The notes under the pieces were generated by a model, which worked only from the letters and a program-made list of their open reading frames with translations, searched no databases and was not told the DNA's origin. From positions 1 through 64,000 of the forward strand of contig NZ_VIGX01000021.1 in NCBI RefSeq assembly GCF_007858475.1: a stretch of DNA of 64,000 bases, given 5' to 3'. The DNA is from Tsukamurella conjunctivitidis (GTDB lineage Bacteria; Actinomycetota; Actinomycetes; Mycobacteriales; Mycobacteriaceae). The position numbers were made by a program, and so were the translations under genes. This document shows positions 16,771-25,755 of the stretch, piece by piece; the stretch's first letter is position 1, and every line of letters starts with the position of its first letter.

Positions 16771-17655
16771 ATGCAATTCTTCGTCACGGGCGCATCCGGC
16801 TTCGTCGGCTCCGCCGTGGTCACCGAGCTCCTCGATGCCGGCCACCACGTCACCGGCCTGGTGCGGTCCGAGCACGCCGCCGACACCGTTCGCGCGCTGG
16901 GCGCCGAGCCGATCCTCGGCACCATCGAGGAGGCGACCGTGCTCCGCTCGGCCGCCGCGGCCGCGGACGGGGTCATCCACCTCGCGTTCAACCACGACTT
17001 CTCGCAGTTCGCGGAGTCGGCACGGGTCGAGGTCGCGGCCATCGAGGCGATCGGCGACGAGCTCGCCGGGTCCGGGCGGCCCCTGGTCATCGCCTCCGGT
17101 CTGCTCGGGCTCGCCAGCGGCCGCGCGGCGCTCGAGACCGACCCCATGCCGCCGTCCCCGCGCAGCGCCGGGTTCGCCGCCGCACTCGCGCTCGCGGGGC
17201 GGGGCGTCCGGTCGTCCGTGGTCCGCCTGGCCCCGTCGGTGCACGACGACGTTCCCGCGGGCTTCGTCGGCCTCCTCGCCGGGATCGCCCGCGCCGCGGG
17301 GCGGTCCGGGTACGTCGGCGACGGTGCGCAGCGGTGGCCCGCGGTGCACCGCCGCGACGCGGCGCGGCTCTTCCGGCTGGCCGCGGAGGACGGCGCCGCG
17401 GGCTCGGTCTTCCACGCGACGAGCGAGGCGGTTCCGGTGGCCGACATCGCCGCCGCCGTCGGCCGCCTCATGAACGTCCCGACCGACGCCGTCGGGGACG
17501 GCGACGCCGAGGCGCGGTTCGGTTTCCTCGCGCCGTTGCTCGCGCTCGACACGACGGCGTCGACCGAACGGACCCGTACCGCACTGGGGTGGACGCCCGA
17601 GGGTGCGGGCCTGCTCGACGACATCGCGCGCTGGGACCCCGAGGCCGTTTCGTAG
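16771..17655 (+). CDS. NAD(P)-dependent extended SDR / epimerase-like protein
   Basis: This 294-residue Rossmann-fold protein has the dinucleotide motif TGASGFVGSAV at about 6-16, a typical start of atypical or extended short-chain dehydrogenases. The usual YxxxK pair is not evident in the normal place, so it may be a reductase or regulator of the atypical type. GGAGG lies 8 bases before the ATG. It sits behind the 53-bp operator and directly before the tetR gene, whose -10 box overlaps its stop codon. Such reductase-TetR pairs often answer electrophiles or aldehydes (inference). Confidence 0.8.
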   Translation: MQFFVTGASGFVGSAVVTELLDAGHHVTGLVRSEHAADTVRALGAEPILGTIEEATVLRSAAAAADGVIHLAFNHDFSQFAESARVEVAAIEAIGDELAGSGRPLVIASGLLGLASGRAALETDPMPPSPRSAGFAAALALAGRGVRSSVVRLAPSVHDDVPAGFVGLLAGIARAAGRSGYVGDGAQRWPAVHRRDAARLFRLAAEDGAAGSVFHATSEAVPVADIAAAVGRLMNVPTDAVGDGDAEARFGFLAPLLALDTTASTERTRTALGWTPEGAGLLDDIARWDPEAVS

Positions 17656-17664
17656 GCTCGACGC

Positions 17665-18231
17665 ATGGCACGGTGGCAGCCGAACGCGCAGGAGCGGCTC
17701 GAGGAGGCGGCGCTCGCGCTGTTCGCCGAGCAGAACTTCGAGGCCACCACCGTCGCACAGATCGCCGCGCGCGCCGGCCTCACCGAGCGCACCTTCTTCC
17801 GGCACTACGCCGACAAGAAGGAGGTCCTGTTCTGGGGGCAGCGACTGCTCGAGGAGGCGCTCGCCGCGCAGGTCGCCGAGGCCGCGCCGGACACCGCACC
17901 GATCGACGTGGTCGAGGCCGCGTTCCGCACGATGGCGCGGCTGATCGCCGGGCGCGGCACCCGGCCGATCGAGCGCCAGCGCATCATCGACGCGACGCCC
18001 GCCCTGCGCGAGCGCGAGCTGCACAAGATGGACTCCCTGGGCCGTGCCCTGGCCGCCGCACTGGGCGGGCGGGGCGGCACACCCCGTGCCGCCCGCATCG
18101 TCGCCGGCGCGGGGGTCGCCGCCTTCAGCGCGGCCTACGAGGAGTGGATCGCGGCGGAGGGCACCGACGACCTGGAGGAGTTGACCCTCCGGGCCTTCGC
18201 GGACCTGCGGGACGGCACGGCCGGGCGGTGA
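17665..18231 (+). CDS. TetR-family transcriptional regulator
   Basis: This 188-residue protein has an N-terminal TetR HTH at about 10-57 (ALFAEQNFEATTVAQIAARA then TFFRHYADKKEVLF) followed by an all-helical ligand-binding domain. It has its own leaderless-type promoter TAGGCT (17653-17658), 6 bases before the ATG and overlapping the stop of the reductase gene. It is the likely repressor acting at the 53-bp inverted repeat upstream. Its stop abuts the end of the convergent ku gene. Confidence 0.88.
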   Translation: MARWQPNAQERLEEAALALFAEQNFEATTVAQIAARAGLTERTFFRHYADKKEVLFWGQRLLEEALAAQVAEAAPDTAPIDVVEAAFRTMARLIAGRGTRPIERQRIIDATPALRERELHKMDSLGRALAAALGGRGGTPRAARIVAGAGVAAFSAAYEEWIAAEGTDDLEELTLRAFADLRDGTAGR

Positions 18232-19044
18232 TCAGCTCGCGGTGCGCTTGCGGGCGGGACGCTCGGACTTGGCCTCGCGATTCTTCACGGACGCCTTGAG
18301 CGCGGCCAGCAGGTCGGCGACCTCGTCGTCCTCGGTCTCCTCCTCGGGCGCCTCGGGGAAGGCGGTGCCGCCGGTGGCCTTCGCCTCGATCAGCTGGCGC
18401 AGCTGCACCTGGTAGTCGTCCTCGTACTGCTCTGGATCGAAGTCCGTGGCCATCGAGTCGATGAGCGACGCCGCCATCGCCAGCTCCTGCGGGCGGATCT
18501 TCACGTCCTCGGTGAGGGCGGGGAACTCGGGCGTGCGCACCTCATCGGGCCACAGCAGCGTCTGCAGCACCATCACGTTGCCGACCACGCGGAGCGCGCA
18601 CAGCCGAGTCCGGTTGCGCAGGGTGAACGTGCAGATCGCGAGCCGGTCGGTCTCCTGCAGCGCCTGCCGCAGCAGCACGTAGGCCTTCGGCGACTTCGAC
18701 GAGGGCTCCAGGAAGTAGGGCTTGTCGAACATGATCGGGTCGACGTCCTCGCGCGGCACGAACTCCGTGACCGCGATCTCCCGGTGCTTCTCCACGGGCA
18801 TCGACTTGATGTCCTCCTTCGAGAGCACCACCGTGTCGCCCTCGTCGGACTCGTAGGCGTTCGCGATGTTCGCGAACTCCACCTCGTCGTCGGTGCCCTC
18901 GCGCACGCGCTTGTACCGGATGCGGACCCCGTCCTTCGAGTCCACCTGGTGCGACTTCGCGTCGTGACTCTCGATCGCGGAGTACACCTTCACGGGCACG
19001 TTCACGAGCCCGAACGACAGCTCTCCCGTCCATATCGCGCGCAT
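18232..19044 (-). CDS. ku: Non-homologous end joining protein Ku
   Basis: This 270-residue bacterial Ku forms a ring-shaped homodimer that threads DNA ends and recruits LigD. MRAIWTGELSFGLVNVPVKVYSA is the standard N-terminus, followed by a KSPKAYVLLRQAL segment in the core and a C-terminal acidic stretch plus a Lys/Arg-rich tail (KNREAKSERPARKRTAS) of the type that binds DNA or LigD. The start matches the family exactly. CACAAT (minus strand) 6 bases upstream is a weak -10, so the mRNA may be leaderless. It is divergent from ligD. Confidence 0.95.
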   Translation of the reverse strand: MRAIWTGELSFGLVNVPVKVYSAIESHDAKSHQVDSKDGVRIRYKRVREGTDDEVEFANIANAYESDEGDTVVLSKEDIKSMPVEKHREIAVTEFVPREDVDPIMFDKPYFLEPSSKSPKAYVLLRQALQETDRLAICTFTLRNRTRLCALRVVGNVMVLQTLLWPDEVRTPEFPALTEDVKIRPQELAMAASLIDSMATDFDPEQYEDDYQVQLRQLIEAKATGGTAFPEAPEEETEDDEVADLLAALKASVKNREAKSERPARKRTAS

Positions 19045-19211
19045 GTGACCATTGTGACTGGTGAGGAGCCATATTGCGAGAGGAGTTCCCGCACCCACCT
19101 CCGAGCTCTGAGCGGGGCTCCTTCCTGGGGAAGGGCGATGCGGAGCGCGCATCACCGTTTCAGTGACGTCGGTTGCCCCCGTCCCGGCTCGACGGGCTCG
19201 ATAATGGATCC

Positions 19212-21593
19212 GTGGCGCAGATCCGGGAGAATCGCGAGGTCGACGGCGTCGGCGTGCAGCTGACGAACCTCGACAAGGTGCTCTATCCCGCCACGGGCAC
19301 CACGAAGGCCGAGGTCATCGACTACTTCCAGGCCATCGCTCCGTTCGCGCTCCCGCACCTGCGGGACCGCCCGCTCACCCGCAAGCGCTGGCCCAACGGC
19401 GTCGACAGGACGTCCTTCTTCGAGAAGCGGCTGCCGAGTCACGCGCCCGCATGGATCCGCCGCGGCGCCCAGCATCACTCCGACGGCGAATCCCTCTATC
19501 CGATCATCGAGAACGCCGCCGGCATGGTGTGGCTGGGTCAGCAGGCGGCGTTGGAGCTGCACGTCCCGCAGTGGACTTTCGTGCCCGACGATGCCGACCC
19601 CGACCGCCCCGACGTCCCCGGGCCACCGAACCGCCTCGTGCTCGACCTCGATCCCGGCCCCGACGTCACGCTCGACGACTGCGCCGCGCTGGCGCTGCGC
19701 ATCCGGGACCTGCTCGCCGCGATGGGCATGGACGGATACCCGGTGACCAGCGGCTCCAAGGGTCTGCACGTCTACGCGCCGCTGCCCGCCGGGATCTCCG
19801 CGCAGGGGGCGCGCAAGGTCGCACACGCCATCGCCTCGCAACTCGAGGCGGAGTCCCCCGAGCTGGTCACCGCGTCGATGGCGAAGGACCAGCGCGGCGG
19901 CCGCATCTTCGTCGACTGGTCGCAGAACAGCGCCTCCAAGACCACCGTCGCCCCGTACTCGCTCCGCGGCCGCGACCATCCGTGGGTCGCCGCGCCGCGC
20001 ACCTGGGACGAACTGACCCGGCCGGGCCTGCGCCAGCTCGACTTCGGCGAGGTGCTCGCGCGCGCCCTGGCCGACGGGGACCTCCTGGCCGGCCTCGACG
20101 GGGCCGGGGTCTCGCCGCCCGCGCCCGGTGGGGCCGCGGCGCCGCCGCCCGAGCCCGTCGACCTGGGCGAGTACCGCGCCAAGCGCGACGCGCGGAGAAC
20201 GCCCGAGCCCTTCGGCGGCGCACCGTCGGCCGGCGATCCGATCTTCGTCATCCAGGAGCACCACGCCCGGCGGCTGCACTACGACTTCCGCCTGGAACAC
20301 GACGGTGTGCTCGCCTCGTGGGCGGTGCCGAAGAACCTCCCCGACGATCCGGAGATCAACCACCTGGCCGTCCGCACCGAGGACCACCCGATGGACTACG
20401 CGGCGTTCGAGGGCAGCATCCCGAAGGGCGAGTACGGCGGTGGCGAGGTGACCATCTGGGACCACGGCACCTACGAGCTGGAGAAGTGGCGCTCGGGCGA
20501 GGTGATCGTGACCCTGCACGGGAATCGCCTGCAGGGCAAGCGGTACGCACTGATCCGCACCGGTGAGAAGAACTGGTTGGCACACCTCACGAAGGACAAG
20601 TCGGCGCCCGCCAAGCCGACGTCCACCCTCGCGCCGGACCCCATGCTGCCGACCGAGTCCTCGATCGACGGGCTCTCCGGCACGGACTGGGCCTTCGAGG
20701 GCAAGTGGGACGGCTACCGCATGATCGCGACGGTGCGCGGTGGCACCGTCTCCCTCCGCACCCGGTCGGGGCGGACCGTGACCGGGGAGTTCCCCGAGTT
20801 CGAGTCACTGGCACAGGATCTCGATGGCATGGACGTGGTGCTCGACGGGGAGGCAGTGGTGCTCGATCCGAGCGGCGTCCCGTCGTTCCACCTGATGGCG
20901 GGCGGCGACACCCGGGCCGGCGCGGTGCGGCTCCACCTCTTCGACGTGCTCTCGCTCAACGGGGTCGACCTGACGATGCGGCCGTGGACGGTGCGCCGCC
21001 AGGTACTGGAGGGCCTCGCGCCGCTGCTCGAGGCCGACACGGCGGTGAGCGTGCCCCCGCTCGTGGACGCGCGGACCGGCGCGGAGGCGGCGGCCCTCAG
21101 CGCCGAGCTCGGCTGGGAGGGGATCATCGCCAAGCGCCGCGACTCGCCGTATCTGCCCGGGCAGCGGGTCCGCGCGTGGATCAAGCACAAGAACTGGCGC
21201 GACCTGCAGGTCGCGATCGGGGGCTGGAAACCCGGGAAGGGGTCGCGGGCGAACGGGATCGGCTCGGTGCTGGTGGGACTGCCCGCCGAGACGGGGCTCG
21301 TCTACCTGGGCGCCGTGGGGTCGGGGTTCAGCGACCGCGACCTGGCCGCGCTCGCCGAGGAGTTGGAACCGCTGCGCATGCGGCGCTCGCCGTTCACAAC
21401 GCCGATCGACGACCCCGAGGCCCGCGACGCCGTCTGGGTGCTGCCGAAGGTGATCGGCGACGTGCGCTACTCATCGCTGCGCCGCGGCGGCCGCCTGCGG
21501 CAACCGAGCTGGCGGGGCTTTCGTCGCGATCTGCTGCCGGGCGATCTGCCCAGCGCCGATGAGGCACCCTGGGAGGGACCGGAGATTGATTAG
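19212..21593 (+). CDS. ligD: Multifunctional non-homologous end joining DNA ligase LigD
   Basis: This 793-residue three-domain repair enzyme has the mycobacterial order. The polymerase/primase (about 10-290) has the metal pair in LVLDLDPG. The 3'-phosphoesterase (about 335-490) has HARRLHYDFRLEHD and PKGEYGGGEVTIWD. The ATP-dependent ligase (about 500-790) has the nucleotidyl Lys in KWDGYR (Lys498) and a late WIKHKNW motif. It fills, trims and seals Ku-bound double-strand breaks. The GTG start is 6 bases from GATAAT (19200-19205), a leaderless promoter. The MarR operator downstream overlaps its stop codon. Confidence 0.95.
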   Translation: MAQIRENREVDGVGVQLTNLDKVLYPATGTTKAEVIDYFQAIAPFALPHLRDRPLTRKRWPNGVDRTSFFEKRLPSHAPAWIRRGAQHHSDGESLYPIIENAAGMVWLGQQAALELHVPQWTFVPDDADPDRPDVPGPPNRLVLDLDPGPDVTLDDCAALALRIRDLLAAMGMDGYPVTSGSKGLHVYAPLPAGISAQGARKVAHAIASQLEAESPELVTASMAKDQRGGRIFVDWSQNSASKTTVAPYSLRGRDHPWVAAPRTWDELTRPGLRQLDFGEVLARALADGDLLAGLDGAGVSPPAPGGAAAPPPEPVDLGEYRAKRDARRTPEPFGGAPSAGDPIFVIQEHHARRLHYDFRLEHDGVLASWAVPKNLPDDPEINHLAVRTEDHPMDYAAFEGSIPKGEYGGGEVTIWDHGTYELEKWRSGEVIVTLHGNRLQGKRYALIRTGEKNWLAHLTKDKSAPAKPTSTLAPDPMLPTESSIDGLSGTDWAFEGKWDGYRMIATVRGGTVSLRTRSGRTVTGEFPEFESLAQDLDGMDVVLDGEAVVLDPSGVPSFHLMAGGDTRAGAVRLHLFDVLSLNGVDLTMRPWTVRRQVLEGLAPLLEADTAVSVPPLVDARTGAEAAALSAELGWEGIIAKRRDSPYLPGQRVRAWIKHKNWRDLQVAIGGWKPGKGSRANGIGSVLVGLPAETGLVYLGAVGSGFSDRDLAALAEELEPLRMRRSPFTTPIDDPEARDAVWVLPKVIGDVRYSSLRRGGRLRQPSWRGFRRDLLPGDLPSADEAPWEGPEID

Positions 21594-21615
21594 TGCACTA
21601 TTGATTAGTGCACTA
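21586..21615. promoter_or_regulatory. Tandem 15-bp operator of the MarR gene
   Basis: TTGATTAGTGCACTA occurs twice head to tail with no gap (21586-21600 and 21601-21615). Each copy contains the palindrome TAGTGCACTA. The second copy supplies TTGATT as a -35, 18 bases from TAGCGT (21625-21630), the -10 box 6 bases before the MarR start. This is a textbook autoregulation layout for a MarR repressor. Confidence 0.7.
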
Positions 21616-21636
21616 CCTATCTGCTAGCGTCGGGGT

Positions 21637-22095
21637 ATGACAGATCCCGATCCGCTCGCCCTGGAGCGCCAGGTCTGCTTCGCGCTGGCCGTCGCCAACC
21701 GCGCCGTCCTCTCGGTCTACCGGCCGATCCTCGCGCCGATGGGGCTCACGCATCCGCAGTACCTCGTGATGCTCGCGCTGTGGGAGGCATCGCCCCGGTC
21801 GGTCAAGGAGATCGCCGAGGCGCTGCAGCTGGACTCGCCGACGCTGAGCCCGCTGCTCAAGCGGCTCGAGGCGCAGGGCCTGCTCACCCGCGGCCGCGCC
21901 GCCGACGACGAGCGGCGGATCGACGTCGAGCTCACCGACGCCGGCCGCGAGCTGCGCGAGCGCGCCCTCGCGGTGCCGCCCGCCGTGATCGAGAGCCTCG
22001 GCGCCAGTCTCGCCGAGCTCGAGGCCCTGCACCGCGTGCTCACCACCGTCAACGCCAAAGCGCTCGCCGCGGGCGCACTGAAGGAGTCCCGATGA
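21637..22095 (+). CDS. MarR-family regulator, OhrR-like
   Basis: This 152-residue MarR protein has a winged helix at about 45-115 (SVKEIAEALQLDSPTLSPLLKRL, then the wing with DERRIDVELTDAG). Cys15 in RQVCFALAVANRA occupies the place of the peroxide-sensing Cys of OhrR, which suggests an organic-hydroperoxide or redox switch. No ohr gene is visible nearby. It is leaderless and preceded by a tandem operator. The ATGA overlap with the next gene shows that the two are co-translated. Confidence 0.85.
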   Translation: MTDPDPLALERQVCFALAVANRAVLSVYRPILAPMGLTHPQYLVMLALWEASPRSVKEIAEALQLDSPTLSPLLKRLEAQGLLTRGRAADDERRIDVELTDAGRELRERALAVPPAVIESLGASLAELEALHRVLTTVNAKALAAGALKESR

Positions 22096-22478
22096 ACGCC
22101 GTCCACCGCCCGGATCCGCTGCACTACCTCGCCTGGGTCTACACCGGCTCGCTGCCGGCGAGGAACCGGGAGTGGGTGCGCCGCACCCTCACCCGCCGCA
22201 CCTGGGCGGCGCGGCACCTGGTCCGCGGCCAGCTCGCGGTCCTGCCGGTGTACGCCCTCCTGATGCTCCTGCCCGGGCCACTGGCGCTGCGCGGCGCCAC
22301 GGTGCTGCTCGGCGCGCTGCTCGCCGTCTTCTACAACGCCGCGTACATGCGCCCCAACCGCGCCCGCCGGCTGGAGAAGAACGGGCTCGACCCGGAGCTC
22401 GAGAACCCGGCCGTCGCCGAGCGCCGCGATGCGACGCGCGCCGCGTACGAAGCGGCGTACGCGCCCGGCCGCGCCTGA
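22092..22478 (+). CDS. DUF5313-family small membrane protein
   Basis: This 128-residue protein resembles the mycobacterial DUF5313 family: an N-terminal PDPLHYLAWVYTGSLP, a WVRRTL segment, one or two hydrophobic helices (about 50-85), then a basic stretch and a GLDPELE motif. The function of the family is unknown. Its ATG overlaps the MarR stop by 4 bases, so it is expressed with the redox-type regulator. Family assignment is from memory of the pattern. Confidence 0.65.
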   Translation: MNAVHRPDPLHYLAWVYTGSLPARNREWVRRTLTRRTWAARHLVRGQLAVLPVYALLMLLPGPLALRGATVLLGALLAVFYNAAYMRPNRARRLEKNGLDPELENPAVAERRDATRAAYEAAYAPGRA

Positions 22479-22523
22479 CCCGCGGCCGCCCGCGGTCGGA
22501 GGCACCGTCGTAGCCTGGGGGAC

Positions 22524-23381
22524 ATGCCCGTCGTCCCGAGCGTCACCGTCCCCGGCGTCCGCGTCGGCCACTTCACCGACGCCGCCGCGCGCACCGGCTG
22601 CACCGTCGTGACCTTCCCCGACGGAACCGTCGGGTCCGGGGAGGTGCGCGGCGGCGCGCCCGCCTCCCGCGAGTTCGACCTGCTCTCCCCCGAGCGCTCC
22701 GTCGAGGAGATCCACGCCGCGGTGCTCACGGGCGGTTCGGCCTTCGGGCTCGCCGCCGCCGACGGGGTGATGCGCCGCCTCGAGGAGGAGGGCCGCGGCG
22801 TGGAGACCGTCGCCGGCCGTGTGCCGATCGTTCCCACGCTGGGCCTGTTCGACCTCATGGTGGGCGATCCGACGGTCCGCCCGACCGCAGAGAACGGCTA
22901 CGCGGCAGCCGCTTCCGCGAGCGACGACGTCGAGCTGCACGGCCTGATCGGCGCGGGCACCGGCGCCACCACCGGCAAGGCGCGCGGCCTCGAGAACCTC
23001 CACGACGCCGGCCTGGCGTACGCCGAGGTCCGCGCGGGCGAGGTGGTCGTGGGCGCACTGTGCGCGGTGAACGCCTTCGGCGAGATCCTCACCGGCGAGG
23101 CCGGGGGCACCGACTTCGGGGACTACGAGCCCTTCGGCGGCAACCGCCAGAACACCACCATCGGGGTGGTGATCACCAACGCGAAGCTCACGAAGATCGA
23201 GTGCCTGATCCTCGCGCAGGGCGCGCACGACGGTCTCGCCCGCGCCATCGATCCCCCGCACACCCGTTTCGACGGCGATGCCTTCATCTCCGCCGCCACC
23301 GGGCAGGTGGAGGCCAAGGTCGACGTGGTGCGGGCGCTGGCGATCTCCGCCGTCGCCGAGGCCATCCGCTCGCGGGCCTGA
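22524..23381 (+). CDS. P1 family (S58, DmpA-like) peptidase/hydrolase
   Basis: This 285-residue protein is similar to mycobacterial Rv1333-type P1 peptidases, an Ntn-hydrolase-like fold related to the aminopeptidase DmpA. VPGVRVGHFTD near the N-terminus, LTGGSAFGLAAADGV (about 69-83) and the region AGTGATTGK (about 148-157) are typical. DmpA self-cleaves before a Ser; the exact site is not certain here. It is leaderless: TAGCCT (22511-22516) is 7 bases from the ATG, and the decamer GGCACCGTCG sits right before that box. Confidence 0.85.
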   Translation: MPVVPSVTVPGVRVGHFTDAAARTGCTVVTFPDGTVGSGEVRGGAPASREFDLLSPERSVEEIHAAVLTGGSAFGLAAADGVMRRLEEEGRGVETVAGRVPIVPTLGLFDLMVGDPTVRPTAENGYAAAASASDDVELHGLIGAGTGATTGKARGLENLHDAGLAYAEVRAGEVVVGALCAVNAFGEILTGEAGGTDFGDYEPFGGNRQNTTIGVVITNAKLTKIECLILAQGAHDGLARAIDPPHTRFDGDAFISAATGQVEAKVDVVRALAISAVAEAIRSRA

Positions 23382-23398
23382 CGCCCTACGCTGGGTCG

Positions 23399-24223
23399 GT
23401 GACCACCACCCGCCGCCCGCTGCGGGTCGCGGCGTGCGCAATGGGCTTCGCCGTACTCGGCGGCTGCGCGGTGATCCAGCAGGACGAGGTCGCGGCGCCG
23501 CAGGCACCGTCGAGCCCGGGGGTCGTGGCGACGACCCCCGTCGTGCGGCCGTACGACGTGGTCGCGCCGGGCCTCACCCCCGCAACGGCCCCGAAGCCCA
23601 CGACCGGCGCGGGGATCACGACCTTCGCCGACCCGTTCGGCGTGGATTCGAGCGTCTGCACGCTGGGCTTCCTGGCCCGCTACCCCGGCGGCGAGGTCGT
23701 GGCCTTCACCGCGGGGCACTGCGCCGAGCAGGCCGGGAAGGCGCAGCCCGGCCGCACGCCCGTCGCCCGGTACCTGACGCCCGGCGGCGGCAGCACACCG
23801 TTCGGGGAGTACATCAAGGCCACGCGCAACGACCGCGGCCAGGACATCGCGATCATCCAACTGGCGGGGAGCGACGTCGCCCCCGTCGCCCCCGCGATCG
23901 GCCCCGTCCGCGGCGTCAGCGCCACCGAGGAACTGCGCGCGGGACGGCCGGAGATCTGCATCGTCGGCGCCCGGACCGGCCGGCACTGCGGGGTCCTCGA
24001 CGACGTGACCGGCACCCGGGTCACCTGGGCCGGGATCCCGGCCGTGGAGGGCGACTCGGGCGGCCCCGTCTACGCCCGCTGGCCCGACGGGACGTTCACC
24101 GCCGTCGGGGTGGTCAACACCGTGCACACCCGCCCCGACGGGACCGGGACGGGCGGCGGCACCGGCACACTCATCGCCGCGGACATCGCGGCGAACGAGA
24201 TGACCCTGCTGGGGCTCTCGTGA
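23399..24223 (+). CDS. Trypsin-like serine protease lipoprotein
   Basis: This 274-residue protein has a signal peptide ending in the lipobox LGGC (Cys23), so it is probably an envelope lipoprotein. A Pro/Thr/Val-rich linker leads to a chymotrypsin-fold domain. The triad is visible: His107 in FTAGHC, Asp in GQDIAIIQL and Ser in GDSGGP. Cys87/Cys108 and ICIVG...HCGV could form two disulfides. The GTG start is 6 bases from TACGCT (23387-23392), a leaderless layout. It stands 17 bases after the P1 peptidase gene. Substrate unknown. Confidence 0.85.
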   Translation: MTTTRRPLRVAACAMGFAVLGGCAVIQQDEVAAPQAPSSPGVVATTPVVRPYDVVAPGLTPATAPKPTTGAGITTFADPFGVDSSVCTLGFLARYPGGEVVAFTAGHCAEQAGKAQPGRTPVARYLTPGGGSTPFGEYIKATRNDRGQDIAIIQLAGSDVAPVAPAIGPVRGVSATEELRAGRPEICIVGARTGRHCGVLDDVTGTRVTWAGIPAVEGDSGGPVYARWPDGTFTAVGVVNTVHTRPDGTGTGGGTGTLIAADIAANEMTLLGLS

Positions 24224-24226
24224 GAT

Positions 24227-25714
24227 TCACCGCGTGAGGCTGGTCCCGAAGACCCGCAGCGCGCGGTAGTCCACCCGGAACCGCGCGCGGGTGTGCAGTT
24301 CCCCGGCCTCGCCGTCGTGCGCCACGCGGAAGGGCTCGTCGGCCTCGATGGTGACGACGGGGGCCTGCACCTCGCGGTAGACCTTGGAGTTGCGGATCCG
24401 CCCGCTGATCCACGAGGCGAACAGGCGGGCCGTGGCATTGCGGTGCCCGTCCTCGAGGTACCGCACGTCGAGCACGCCGTCGTCGAGGCGGGAGCGGCGG
24501 CCCGGCACGAAACTCGGCGCGCCGTACATCGAGTTCCCGAGGAAGAAGAACGAGACGACGGCCGGTCTGCCCTCGATCCGCACCGTGACCGGCGCCGAGT
24601 CGCGCATGATCTTGCGCATCGCGCGCACGGTCGCGGCGATGCGGCCGATCCGGCGCCGCTGATACCGCGTGCGGGTCCGGACGAACTCCGGGTAGGCGCC
24701 GATGCTGGCGGTGTTGAGCAGGAGCTTCTCGTCGTTGAGCCAGACGACGTCGACGTGGGCGATCCGGCCGCTGCGGATCGACTCCACGACCGCGGCGACG
24801 GTCTCGGCGCCGATGTCCTTCGCGAAGTGGTTGAAGGTGCCGGCGGGGAAGACCGCCAGCGGCTTCTGCGCCGCGACGGCGTGCGCGGCGAGGGTGGCGA
24901 CCGTGCCGTCGCCACCGGCGACGCCGAGCAACTGTGCGCGTTCCGCCGCGTCGGCGGCGATGGCATCGATATCGGAATCCCGATCCAGCTCCACGATCTC
25001 TGCCCGCGGGAGGGTGCGCCGGATCTCCTCGGCGACCCGGGTGCCCGTGCCGTCGCCCGAGGCGGGGTTGAGCACCACGACGAGGCCGGCACCGTCGGGA
25101 TCCGTCTCGATCCGCTCGACGGTGGGCTCCGGCGTCATGGTGCGGCTGTCGTCGACGGGCGGCACGAGGCGGGCACCCGCGACCGCGATGCCCGCGCCGA
25201 CGGCGAATCCCGCCAGCACGTCGCCGGGGTAGTGGGCGCCCGTCGCGATCCGGGAGAAGCCCACCGCGCCGGCGAGGCCCGCGAGCGCGTACCCGGCGAT
25301 GCGGTTCTCCAAGCCGACACCGATCGCGAAGGCGGCCGCGGCGGCGGAGTGCCCGGAGGGGAACGAGGTCGACGTGGGCTGGCGGCGGGCCCGTTTGAGC
25401 GGCACGCCGGCGTGGACCGGGCGTCGCCGCGGGAAGGTCCGCTTGAGCCCCTGGTTGACGACGAGGCTCGTGACCGCGAGCGAGGCGATGCCGCGCACGG
25501 CGCCGCGGCGTGCGGACAGTCCGCCCACGCCGCCGAGGCCCGCGGCGACGACCATCCACAGTTTCGAGTGGTCGGCCGCGGCGGACAGCGGCCGCATGGT
25601 GAGGTCGAGGAGCGGGCTGGGCGAGTCGGCGACGGCGTCGAAGAGCCGGCGATCGAGGTCGGTGAGCCCCTCGTGGAGCGTGCGGAGCGGGTGCGGCGCT
25701 GCGTGATCCGGCAT
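24227..25714 (-). CDS. PAP2 phosphatase / diacylglycerol kinase fusion
   Basis: This 495-residue protein has residues about 35-195 as a PAP2 lipid phosphatase with the three motifs KRTFPRRRP, FPSGHS and SRIATGAHYPGD and several membrane helices. Residues about 205-495 are a DAGK-type lipid kinase with the ATP-loop GGDGTV and the later GTFNHFAKD. The two activities run in opposite directions on phosphatidate or another lipid phosphate, so one chain may cycle a lipid at the membrane. TACCTT (minus strand, 25722-25727) is 7 bases from the ATG. It is convergent with the protease gene, 3 bases apart. The substrate is not known. Confidence 0.85.
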   Translation of the reverse strand: MPDHAAPHPLRTLHEGLTDLDRRLFDAVADSPSPLLDLTMRPLSAAADHSKLWMVVAAGLGGVGGLSARRGAVRGIASLAVTSLVVNQGLKRTFPRRRPVHAGVPLKRARRQPTSTSFPSGHSAAAAAFAIGVGLENRIAGYALAGLAGAVGFSRIATGAHYPGDVLAGFAVGAGIAVAGARLVPPVDDSRTMTPEPTVERIETDPDGAGLVVVLNPASGDGTGTRVAEEIRRTLPRAEIVELDRDSDIDAIAADAAERAQLLGVAGGDGTVATLAAHAVAAQKPLAVFPAGTFNHFAKDIGAETVAAVVESIRSGRIAHVDVVWLNDEKLLLNTASIGAYPEFVRTRTRYQRRRIGRIAATVRAMRKIMRDSAPVTVRIEGRPAVVSFFFLGNSMYGAPSFVPGRRSRLDDGVLDVRYLEDGHRNATARLFASWISGRIRNSKVYREVQAPVVTIEADEPFRVAHDGEAGELHTRARFRVDYRALRVFGTSLTR

Positions 25715-25755
25715 GAGCGCCAAGGTACCCCCGCGCACCGCCGGACGGCGAGATA

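Noticed and set aside
19045-19211. Longer frames for ku and ligD into their shared gap
   Set aside because: Family alignments begin at MRAIW and just after the GTG at 19212, and the GATAAT promoter would lie inside a longer LigD frame.
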